Shown here one piece after another: positions 1-6,135 of a stretch of 9,997 nt of DNA. Origin of the DNA: Acidimicrobiia bacterium (GTDB lineage Bacteria; Actinomycetota; Acidimicrobiia; Spongiisociales; ZC4RG35); the NCBI GenBank assembly GCA_029865445.1, contig JAOUGY010000125.1, positions 1 through 9,997 on the forward strand. Direction: 5' to 3'. Each line of letters begins with the position of its first letter. The stretch's first letter is position 1. The notes under the pieces are model-generated. The model ran no database searches and was not told the origin of the DNA. It saw nothing but the letters and a program-made list of their open reading frames with translations. Made by a program: the position numbers and the translations under genes.

Positions 1-1
1 C

Positions 2-175
2 TTGCGGACCGGGGAGGGATGCGGAGACCCCGGGAAGGTGGAATTCTGGGTAGACCCACCTGAGCCCGAGGTCTGGCTCAACCTACCGATCTTCGGCCTA
101 CTCGACGGTGAACTGGACGAGCCTGGGACCCGGATCGTCTACATCGGCGCCGGATGGGACCGGTCTCCATGCTGA
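2..175 (+). CDS. C-terminal end of an unrecognised protein (partial at left edge)
   Basis: A reading frame is open from the window edge to a TGA at 173-175 and gives 57 residues. I do not recognise the family. The visible tail is acidic and rich in proline, tryptophan and glycine, with a stretch reading VEFWVDPPEPEVWLNLP and a tail ending in GAGWDRSPC. About three quarters of its codons end in G or C, which fits the coding style of the neighbours but would also occur by chance in high-GC DNA. It converges on the small hydroxylase subunit gene, with 90 bases between the two stop codons. No membrane segment or metal motif is visible. The call rests only on an open frame with sensible composition, so it is tentative. 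Confidence 0.35.
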   Translation: MRTGEGCGDPGKVEFWVDPPEPEVWLNLPIFGLLDGELDEPGTRIVYIGAGWDRSPC

Positions 176-265
176 GACGTCTCGGGGAGGACGAAGGGCC
201 GCTCACAGAGATCACCCCAATGAGAGTGACGCGAATCCTGGATCACCCCGAAACGAACCAGCTAT

Positions 266-727
266 TCAACCCCTGGCGACCTTTGACACCGCGCGGACGA
301 TGCCGTCGTAGCCCGTGCACCGGCACAGGTTCCCCGAGAGGCCCACACGAATCTCATCAGGAGTCGGCTCGGGGTTGGCCGCGAGCAGGGCGGTTGCGGA
401 GATGAGCATCCCGGGCGTGCAGAACCCACACTGGACGCCCCCCTCCGCCAGAAACGCGCTCTGCAGAGGGGTGAGGTCATCACCGGGGGCAAGCCCTTCG
501 ACCGTGATGATCTCGGCGCCGTCGGCCTGACAGGCCAGATATGAACACGAGTTCACCGGCCGGCCGTCGATGAGCATCATGCATGCCCCGCATTCGGAGT
601 CGTCGCAGCCTTCCTTCGATCCTGTGAGACCGACCTGGTCGCGAACGGTGTGCAGGAGGCTGGCGTGCGCATCGACCTCTACGGGATAGGCCACGCCGTT
701 CACTGTGAGAATGATCTCGTACTTCAT
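266..727 (-). CDS. Molybdenum hydroxylase small subunit, two [2Fe-2S] clusters (CoxS/XdhC-type)
   Basis: This 153-residue protein is the iron-sulfur subunit that carries electrons from the molybdenum site to FAD in a cytoplasmic heterotrimeric hydroxylase. The N-terminal plant-ferredoxin-like domain holds cluster ligands Cys41, Cys46, Cys49 and Cys61 in the spacing C-x4-C-x2-C-x11-C (GCDDSECGAC). The C-terminal helical domain holds the second cluster with Cys100, Cys103, Cys135 and Cys137 (QCGFCTPG and NLCRCTGY). The Gln before Cys100 is conserved in the family and normally contacts the pterin cofactor. All eight ligands are present and the length is usual for the family (about 150-165), so it looks functional. 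It is the last gene of the three-gene operon: its ATG lies 2 bases after the middle-subunit stop, with GGGAG six bases upstream. The family is certain; the substrate of the complex is not. Confidence 0.96.
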   Translation of the reverse strand: MKYEIILTVNGVAYPVEVDAHASLLHTVRDQVGLTGSKEGCDDSECGACMMLIDGRPVNSCSYLACQADGAEIITVEGLAPGDDLTPLQSAFLAEGGVQCGFCTPGMLISATALLAANPEPTPDEIRVGLSGNLCRCTGYDGIVRAVSKVARG

Positions 728-729
728 CG

Positions 730-1629
730 TCAGCTCCCGTAGGTCGAATCGCTGGCGGGGATCGCCATGTCCTGGCCGGACGCCCGGGCCACCGCCGTCA
801 TGATGGCCCGCCTCGCCATGACCACGGCCATGGCCCGGCGGTACTCCACCGAAGCTCGTACATCACCGATGGGTCGAGCCGCGGCCGCAGCAGCCGCAGC
901 AGCGGCATCAACCCGCGCCTCGTCCGGAGGTCCGCCCACAAGGGCAGCCTCCGCGTCGGGCACACGGTGGATCGTCGGGGCGAGGGCCGTGATGGCGATC
1001 CTGGCATCCATCACGGCGCCGCCTCCGAGCGTCACGACCGCAGCGGCGCCGACGACCGCTATCTCCATCTGACGCCGGTATTGGAGACGGACGTAGGCAC
1101 TGCCGGTCCCAGGTGAGGGTGCGGGGATGTTCACCGACACGAGCAGCTCGTCTGCCGACGCCGACAGCTGGCCGGGGCCGGCCCAGAGCTCGTCGAGCCC
1201 AATCGTTCGACGGCCACCAGGGCCGGCCAGTTCGACCGTTGCACCCATGCACAACAGGGGTGCCCCCGTGTCCATGGCCGGCGACGCGTTCATCAGGTTG
1301 CCTCCAATGGTGCCATTGGCACGCGTCGCGTGCGACCCGACAATGGCGGAGGCATCGGCCAGGCCCGTGAACCGTCCGCGGACGATTGGGTGCGACACGA
1401 GGGCGGAGTGGGTGACGAGAGCCCCCAGTACGAGCCCACCATCAGATTCGCCGATGCCGTCGAGCCCAGGGATCTTGTGAATTCCTACGAGGGCCTGCGG
1501 GAGGGGCTTCTTGCCCTGTCGGGCGCCGACCACGAGATCGGTGCCGCCCGCCACCGGGCGAGCCCCTGCGGCCATTGCGGCGACGGCATCCTCGACGGAG
1601 GAGGCCGTGGTGTATGTCGCACCCATCAT
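730..1629 (-). CDS. Molybdenum hydroxylase FAD-binding middle subunit (CoxM-type)
   Basis: This 299-residue flavoprotein takes electrons from the small subunit onto FAD and passes them to an acceptor. It belongs to the CO dehydrogenase flavoprotein / xanthine dehydrogenase FAD-domain family and has that family's usual length. Two FAD-binding motifs are visible: AGGTDL at residues 27-32 and TIGGNLMNASPAMDT at 107-121, preceded by ATRANG. The C-terminal third corresponds to the CO dehydrogenase flavoprotein C-terminal domain and contains a run of ten alanines near residue 245. The start overlaps the large-subunit stop as ATGATGA-like DNA with two adjacent ATG codons. The GGAGGG upstream is only three bases from the first ATG but six from the second at 1626, so translation may start at the second, giving 298 residues. 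The electron acceptor cannot be read from sequence. Confidence 0.94.
   Translation of the reverse strand: MMGATYTTASSVEDAVAAMAAGARPVAGGTDLVVGARQGKKPLPQALVGIHKIPGLDGIGESDGGLVLGALVTHSALVSHPIVRGRFTGLADASAIVGSHATRANGTIGGNLMNASPAMDTGAPLLCMGATVELAGPGGRRTIGLDELWAGPGQLSASADELLVSVNIPAPSPGTGSAYVRLQYRRQMEIAVVGAAAVVTLGGGAVMDARIAITALAPTIHRVPDAEAALVGGPPDEARVDAAAAAAAAAARPIGDVRASVEYRRAMAVVMARRAIMTAVARASGQDMAIPASDSTYGS
734..738 (-). promoter_or_regulatory. Ribosome binding site of the small subunit gene
   Basis: On the minus strand GGGAG lies six bases before the ATG at 727, inside the last codons of the middle-subunit gene. It supports this ATG as the start and implies that the two genes are translated from one message. 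Confidence 0.7.
877..906 (-). repeat. GC-rich alanine-codon run in the middle subunit gene
   Basis: Ten consecutive alanine codons (mixed GCT, GCG and GCC) form a low-complexity 30-base tract near residue 245 of the FAD subunit. The codons are not identical, so it is not a perfect microsatellite. It lies in the C-terminal domain, away from the FAD motifs. Confidence 0.85.
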
Positions 1630-3893
1630 TCACCCTCCGTGTGCATGGTTTCCCACACCCGTTCGGGGGTCATGGGCAGCCGGTCGACATGGCGGCCGAC
1701 GAGCTTGGCTATGGCGTTGCCGATTGCCCCGGATGTGGGCACGCTCGGCGGCTCGCCGACTCCCTTCGACCCTTTCGGTCCGGCATTCGGCGTGTCGACC
1801 TCGATCCACCGGATGTCGATCTTCGGTGCATCACTCACCGTCTGCAGTTTGTAGTCGAGCAGGCCGGGGTTTCGCTGCCGGCCGTCCTGGTCGAACATCG
1901 TCATCTCCGACAGTGCCTGACCGATCCCCATCATCACGCCGCCGTATACCTGGCCGTCGGCTCCGATCCGATTGATGATCACACCCGAATCGTGGGCGGC
2001 CGCAAACTCGAGCACTCGCACCACTCCTGTCGACCTGTCGAGTTTCACACGTGCGGCATGGGTGATCAGCTGGGGAGCCAGGAACGACTCCATGCCCAGT
2101 CGTCCGACGCACGCAGAAGCCTCGACCTCGGGTGCCTCCGGCACATCGCCTGAGCCTTTGCCGAGGATCGGTTCACCCGATCCGGCGAGGTCGGCGATGG
2201 TGACCGAGGTCCCCGGTGAGCCCTTCACCTGGACGGCACCGCCGACGAGCTCGAGGTCATCACGGTGGGCTTCGAGTTCGTCGGCCGCCATGTCGAGGAG
2301 TTTCTCCCGAACCTCCTTGGCGGCTTCGATGACGGCCCGGCCGTTGTTGAAGGTCGTCTGCGAACCGGACGAACCCATGTCCCACGGGCCGGCGTCGGTG
2401 TCCTGGTACGTGATCGAGAAATCTTCCGGCGACATCCCGAGCACCTCGGCAGCGAGAAGGGGCAGGCCCATCACCGCACCCGTCCCCGACTCCATCGCCC
2501 CCGTGATGATGGTCCCGGTTCCGTCACCGTTGAGCTTGACGTACGCGCCCGACGGAACACCGAACGAAGGCCACCATCCGCAGGCCACCCCGATCGCCTC
2601 GTCGTCGGGCAGCTCCTTGCCGTAGCCGATCATGTCCAGAGCGGCCTCGAGCGTCTCCTTGATCCCGATCGGATCGAAGATCTGCCCGGCGGGGCCTTCA
2701 TCGCCTTCGGCGATCAACGTCCGACGGCGCAACTCGGCGGGGTCCATGCCGATGGCCTCGGCGACCTGATCCATGTGTTGCTCGACTGCCCAACACGTCT
2801 GCGGTGCAGTGGGTGCGCGGATCGAGCTCGATGGCTGATTGGTCGAATAGTTGAGGTACGAATCGACCGAGATGTTCTGGATCTTGTACGGACCGCAGGC
2901 ATGCATGGCCGCCATCTGGGCGAAGAATCCGCCCTCTCCGCAGTAGGCACCTTTGTCGAGTCGAAGCGTGCCTCGCCGCGAAACGAGGGTGCCATCCCGA
3001 TTGGCCCCGGTTTCGAGCTCGATGACCATCCCTTCGCGCCGGTGGTCCGGGGCGACGAACTCCTCGTGCCGGGAGAAGACGAGTTTCACCGGCCTCTTGG
3101 CGGCCTTGGCGAGAGCGGCGACGTGGGCTTCGAAGTGGAAGTCACACTTCGAACCGAAGCCGCCGCCGAGCAACGGGACCACCACCCTGACATGTGACTC
3201 GGGCATGTCCAGGGTGTGGGCCACGCCGGATCGCGCTGCGAAGGGCACTTGGGTCGACGACCACACCGTCACCCGGTCTCCATGCCACTGAGCGAGGATG
3301 GCGCGGGGCTCGATGGGGGCGCCCTGGGAGGCGTCTGCGACGAACCGGCTCTTCACGACGACGTCGGCCCCCGCCATGGCGCTGTCGGCATCACCCTTGA
3401 CGATCGAGCTGTGCCCCAAGGTGTTGCCACTGCGATCGAGGCTGTCGTCGGCGCCGTAGGTCTCCCAGTCCTCGTGGACGAGGCTCGCCCCGGCATCCAT
3501 GTTGGCGGCGAAGTCGGGGAGCGGGTCGAGCACCTCGTATTCCACTTCGATCAGGGCAGCCGCCTCTTCGGCGATGGCCGCGGTGCGGGCGGCGATGCCG
3601 GCGATGACATCACCCTCCCACCGGACCTTCTCCTTGGCGAAGAGGCGACGGTCCTGGACCATCCCTCCGTAGAGGACGTCAGGGACGTCTTCGTGGGTGA
3701 GCACCGCGAGGACGCCGGGAACGGCTTTGGCGCGAGAGGTGTCGATCCGAACGATCCGGGCGTGGGGGTGGTCCGAGTACCGGAACTTGGCGTAGAGCTG
3801 ACCCGTGAGGTTCATGTCGGCCGTGTAGCGGCCGACCCCGGTCACCTTCTCCTTGCCGTCTGGTCGGATGAACGGCTTCTCTGCGATCGTCAC
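1626..3893 (-). CDS. Molybdenum hydroxylase large catalytic subunit (xanthine dehydrogenase family, substrate unknown)
   Basis: This 755-residue subunit binds the molybdopterin cytosine dinucleotide cofactor and would hydroxylate or oxidise the substrate with water as oxygen donor. The N-terminal a/b hammerhead domain (about residues 14-125) is followed by the Mo-cofactor domains. Visible motifs are EPRAILAQW at 195-203, VWSSTQVP at 210-217, the glycine loop GGGFGSK at 243-249, and KGVGEPP at 710-716 with the presumed catalytic base Glu714. The active-site loop reads SIRAPTAPQ (357-365). The arginine aligns with the conserved one, but the loop is neither AYRCSFR (form I CO dehydrogenase) nor AYRGAGR (form II). 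The usual GQG loop appears as SGTG near 469-472. A GTG start is chosen because GAGGTGA lies just upstream. It is first in the operon large-middle-small. It is probably cytoplasmic, as no signal peptide is seen. Family is sure; substrate is open. Confidence 0.95.
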   Translation of the reverse strand: MTIAEKPFIRPDGKEKVTGVGRYTADMNLTGQLYAKFRYSDHPHARIVRIDTSRAKAVPGVLAVLTHEDVPDVLYGGMVQDRRLFAKEKVRWEGDVIAGIAARTAAIAEEAAALIEVEYEVLDPLPDFAANMDAGASLVHEDWETYGADDSLDRSGNTLGHSSIVKGDADSAMAGADVVVKSRFVADASQGAPIEPRAILAQWHGDRVTVWSSTQVPFAARSGVAHTLDMPESHVRVVVPLLGGGFGSKCDFHFEAHVAALAKAAKRPVKLVFSRHEEFVAPDHRREGMVIELETGANRDGTLVSRRGTLRLDKGAYCGEGGFFAQMAAMHACGPYKIQNISVDSYLNYSTNQPSSSIRAPTAPQTCWAVEQHMDQVAEAIGMDPAELRRRTLIAEGDEGPAGQIFDPIGIKETLEAALDMIGYGKELPDDEAIGVACGWWPSFGVPSGAYVKLNGDGTGTIITGAMESGTGAVMGLPLLAAEVLGMSPEDFSITYQDTDAGPWDMGSSGSQTTFNNGRAVIEAAKEVREKLLDMAADELEAHRDDLELVGGAVQVKGSPGTSVTIADLAGSGEPILGKGSGDVPEAPEVEASACVGRLGMESFLAPQLITHAARVKLDRSTGVVRVLEFAAAHDSGVIINRIGADGQVYGGVMMGIGQALSEMTMFDQDGRQRNPGLLDYKLQTVSDAPKIDIRWIEVDTPNAGPKGSKGVGEPPSVPTSGAIGNAIAKLVGRHVDRLPMTPERVWETMHTEGE
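1633..1638 (-). promoter_or_regulatory. Ribosome binding site of the middle subunit gene, ambiguous between two ATGs
   Basis: GGAGGG on the minus strand is followed by TGA ATG ATG. The distance is three bases to the first ATG (1629) and six to the second (1626), which favours the second. The site sits in the last codons of the large subunit gene (His-Thr-Glu-Gly-Glu-stop), so termination and re-initiation are likely coupled. Confidence 0.65.
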
Positions 3894-3896
3894 CAG

Positions 3897-3903
3897 TCAC
3901 CTC
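3897..3903 (-). promoter_or_regulatory. Ribosome binding site fixing the GTG start of the large subunit
   Basis: GAGGTGA on the minus strand ends three bases before the GTG at 3893, with GAGG six bases away. The nearby upstream ATG runs straight into a TGA (ATG AGG TGA), so the GTG is the best start. Confidence 0.7.
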
Positions 3904-3923
3904 ATTTGTGGTTCGTTCGTCGC

Positions 3924-3929
3924 ATCCTA
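3924..3929 (-). promoter_or_regulatory. Candidate -10 element for the hydroxylase operon
   Basis: The minus strand reads TATAGGAT about 30 bases upstream of the large-subunit GTG. TAGGAT fits the actinobacterial TANNNT pattern and would give a short leader of roughly 24 bases. No good -35 is seen upstream, where the DNA is very GC-rich. This lies in the 162-base gap between divergent genes. It is a weak, pattern-only call. Confidence 0.28.
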
Positions 3930-4055
3930 TAGCGGCCTCGCGGCCGACCTCGCCGGAAGTGACACGCATGCGGACCGGGACCTCGGTGAGCAATAGGACC
4001 CACACTATGGCCCGAAAGGCCTCTGGACCGACCCGTCGAGCGGCATCAGCGTGGA

Positions 4056-4823
4056 ATGGTGCCGGAGATCGAACGACACCGTTTCCCCTCCAGCCGCCGC
4101 TGGGTGCTGGGAGCAATGAGGTTGAGCCGCGGGATGGCACCAATGACCGCGCTCGTCCAAATCGACGTGACCGATGGCTGGGAGCGCGCTCGGTCGCTCG
4201 ACGTCTCGCGAACCGCTTTCGTGGTCGCATGTGTAGGACGCGCAGTCGCGACACATCCCGAGGTCCACGCCTACCGGGACTGGCTGGGTCGGCTCGTGGT
4301 CCACCGCAGGGTCAACGTGACCACGATGGTGGAGGTCGAGACACCCCAAGGGTGGTTCCCTCTCGCCCACTCCCTGCGTGACGCCCACACCCGCAGCGTC
4401 GATGATCTGTCCTCCGAGTTGCGGTCCGTGCGGGCGGGCGCTCCCAGCGGGCCTGCAGGTAGAGGTGTCGTTGGCTGGGGTGCAGTGGCTGCGCGCATAC
4501 CTGGCGTCGTGACCGCCACCTACCGTCTCTCCAGGCGCTCGGCTCGAATGCGAGAGAGGATCGGTACCGTGGCCGTGTCCTCGGTCGGCATGATGATGGG
4601 GGGCAACGGCGTCGCTATCGGCGTTCCTGCGTTGGCGAGCCTCTCGGTTTTCGTGGGAGGTGCCGATGAACGACCCTGGGTCGTGGATGGCGAGGTGCGG
4701 ATCCGTCGCATCCTCGATGTATCGGTCACAATCGACCACCGCGTGGTTGACGGTGCACCGGCCGCCCGCTTCGGCGCCACCCTCCGCACCCTCCTCGAGG
4801 ACCCCGACCTCCTCGAGTGGTGA
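4056..4823 (+). CDS. Stand-alone E2-type acyltransferase catalytic domain protein (2-oxoacid dehydrogenase E2 family)
   Basis: This 255-residue protein matches the catalytic domain of 2-oxoacid dehydrogenase E2 acyltransferases, which share a fold with chloramphenicol acetyltransferase. The signature DHRVVDG is at residues 227-233 with the catalytic His228 and Asp232. It is preceded by the typical E2 run SSVGMMMGGNGVAIGVPA (175-192) and a conserved ERPWVVDGEVRIRRILDVS segment. Full E2 proteins are usually 400-600 residues with lipoyl and E1/E3-binding domains at the N terminus; here both are absent, and no E1 or E3 gene is nearby. The frame is closed by an in-frame TGA at 3987, so those domains are not simply missed by a wrong start. 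The ATG lacks a clear ribosome binding site, and Met21 or Met27 are alternatives. It ends in tandem stops TGA TAG. Substrate is unknown; acyl transfer to a small acceptor is inference. Confidence 0.85.
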   Translation: MVPEIERHRFPSSRRWVLGAMRLSRGMAPMTALVQIDVTDGWERARSLDVSRTAFVVACVGRAVATHPEVHAYRDWLGRLVVHRRVNVTTMVEVETPQGWFPLAHSLRDAHTRSVDDLSSELRSVRAGAPSGPAGRGVVGWGAVAARIPGVVTATYRLSRRSARMRERIGTVAVSSVGMMMGGNGVAIGVPALASLSVFVGGADERPWVVDGEVRIRRILDVSVTIDHRVVDGAPAARFGATLRTLLEDPDLLEW

Positions 4824-4950
4824 TAGCTCCCCGACCGCTTCGAGGACGCAACGGTCGTCAAACCGAGTTGGTGCATCGACACGCCGATCGTGATCATCCG
4901 AGACCAGATCGACCTCTCCGACAACCCGGCATCGCACCACCAACACCGAC

Positions 4951-5856
4951 GTGACCGGCGCGATCACGGCAGCACGCAGGGCCCGGGGCCAACGACTCCG
5001 ACCTCATCGGGTGCTCCGCACGATCGGCGTCGACGGACACACCGTCACCTACATCGACGAGGGTTCGGGCCCGATTCTGCTGTTCGTCCACACCGGCATG
5101 TGGTCGTTCATCTTCCGGGACGTCATCGTCCGCCTCCGGAAAGAGTTCCGCTGTATCACGCTCGACTTTCCCGGCTATGGACTCTCTCCTGAGCCGGCCG
5201 ACAGCGACCTCGGACTTGCCGATCAGGCCGGCTTGCTCGCAGGCTTCGTCGATGCGCTCGGAATCGGCGACATCACACTCGTCCTCCACGATCTCGGCGG
5301 CACCGTCGGCGCCGGGTTCGCCGCCGACCACCCCGATCGGATTCGGGGCATGGTGATGGCCAACACGTTCGCGTGGAAGCCGGAGGGCGTAGCACTGCTG
5401 AGGATGCTGCGCATCGTCTCGAGCCGGCCGCTCACCGCCATCGACAAGGTGACGCGGTTCATCCCTCGAGTCACAACGACCAAGTCTGGCGTGGGCCTCA
5501 ACCTCAGCAAGGAGGGCAAGCTGGCATTCATGGGACCGTTTGCTTCTCGCCGCACGGTCGAACGCTTCCACGCCCTCATGCGAGATGCACTCACCGAGGA
5601 CGCCCTCTACCAGCGGATCGAAACGGCCACCGCGGCCAGTCCCCTCCGGGACAAGCCGGTGCTCACGATCTTCGGAGAGAAGAACGACCCCTTCGGCTTC
5701 CAGGAACGCCACCATGCCACGTTCCCCAACCATCGAGGGCTCGTGGTTGCCAATGGAAACCACTTCCCGATGCTGGACGATCCCGACCTGTTCGCCGAGA
5801 GACTCGAAACCTGGTGGCACGAGGAGGTCGAGGCCTCAAGTGCCGAGGAGATGTGA
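4951..5856 (+). CDS. Alpha/beta hydrolase with Asp nucleophile, haloalkane dehalogenase / epoxide hydrolase-like
   Basis: This 301-residue cytoplasmic hydrolase belongs to the alpha/beta-hydrolase fold group that includes haloalkane dehalogenases and epoxide hydrolases. The nucleophile elbow is LHDLGG with Asp114 in place of serine. Asp246 (GEKNDPF) and His271 (NGNHF) complete a plausible triad. DFPGYGLS at 72-79 matches the family well. Two positions are odd: the residue after the nucleophile is Leu115, where dehalogenases carry the halide-binding Trp, and the usual HGNPT oxyanion segment reads HTGMW and is one residue shorter. It may therefore be an epoxide hydrolase or another C-X or ester hydrolase. 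The GTG at 4951 has no visible ribosome binding site; a GTG at 5011 (residue 21) is a real alternative, since the first 20 residues are arginine-rich and unlike the family. It follows the E2-like gene by 127 bases. Confidence 0.88.
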   Translation: MTGAITAARRARGQRLRPHRVLRTIGVDGHTVTYIDEGSGPILLFVHTGMWSFIFRDVIVRLRKEFRCITLDFPGYGLSPEPADSDLGLADQAGLLAGFVDALGIGDITLVLHDLGGTVGAGFAADHPDRIRGMVMANTFAWKPEGVALLRMLRIVSSRPLTAIDKVTRFIPRVTTTKSGVGLNLSKEGKLAFMGPFASRRTVERFHALMRDALTEDALYQRIETATAASPLRDKPVLTIFGEKNDPFGFQERHHATFPNHRGLVVANGNHFPMLDDPDLFAERLETWWHEEVEASSAEEM

Positions 5857-5985
5857 CCGACCGGCACTCGCTGTCATCACACCGGACCAAATCGACCCCG
5901 GTCAGAGCACACCGAACGCGCGCAATTCAAGTCCGCACCACCGGGTCGAGTCTGCTGAGGGATCTCCTTCTCGTCATCGACGTCC

Positions 5986-6009
5986 CTCATCCCGTCACAC
6001 GACGATGAG
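5986..6009. terminator. Possible hairpin between convergent genes
   Basis: CTCATC at 5986-5991 pairs with GATGAG at 6004-6009, and inside them GTC (5994-5996) pairs with GAC (6001-6003) around an ACAC loop, with two unpaired C bases on one arm. It lies between the stops of the converging genes at 5856 and 6136, where a shared terminator would be expected. There is no T-tract on either side, so it is not a classical intrinsic terminator. The rest of the 279-base gap shows nothing I can name. Confidence 0.25.
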
Positions 6010-6135
6010 CGGCCTTGCCTATCGCCACGGTCGGCGGGGTGGAGGCGAACATACCGCAAAACTCGCGGCGCGGTGTCTCGAGGCGAACACGAGCAGGCGG
6101 CAGCGTGCGCTCTTGGGGCTCGCCTCTTGGTGGAG

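Noticed and set aside
174..183. Perfect palindrome GAGACGTCTC at the stop of the left-edge frame
   Set aside because: It is a ten-base self-complement without a loop or T-tract; this is too short to call an operator or terminator.
210..249. Nine-base direct repeat GATCACCCC at 210-218 and 241-249
   Set aside because: Only two copies 31 bases apart in a short intergenic gap; not enough to claim a binding site.
2265..3197. Long plus-strand open frame (310 codons) opposite the large subunit gene
   Set aside because: It lies fully antisense to a gene with clear motifs, and its translation shows no domain; it is a by-product of high GC3 in the real gene.
266..3893. Aerobic CO dehydrogenase (coxLMS)
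   Set aside because: Subunit architecture matches the superfamily, but the large subunit lacks the AYRCSFR loop that marks form I CO dehydrogenase and also the AYRGAGR loop of form II, and the gene order differs. CO oxidation is not supported.
4005..4967. Long minus-strand frame (320 codons) opposite the E2-like gene
   Set aside because: The plus strand carries the DHRVVDG acyltransferase motif and the typical E2 core; the antisense product is His/Asp/Arg-rich with no recognisable domain.
4894..5820. Long minus-strand frame (308 codons) opposite the alpha/beta hydrolase
   Set aside because: The plus-strand product has a full hydrolase motif set; the antisense translation is low-complexity, rich in Glu, Arg and Gly.
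6042..6089. Ten-base direct repeat GAGGCGAACA at 6042-6051 and 6080-6089, with a partial inverted match at 6120-6126
   Set aside because: It might be an operator-like element, but it lies between two converging genes where regulation of initiation is not expected, and chance similarity in GC-rich DNA is likely.
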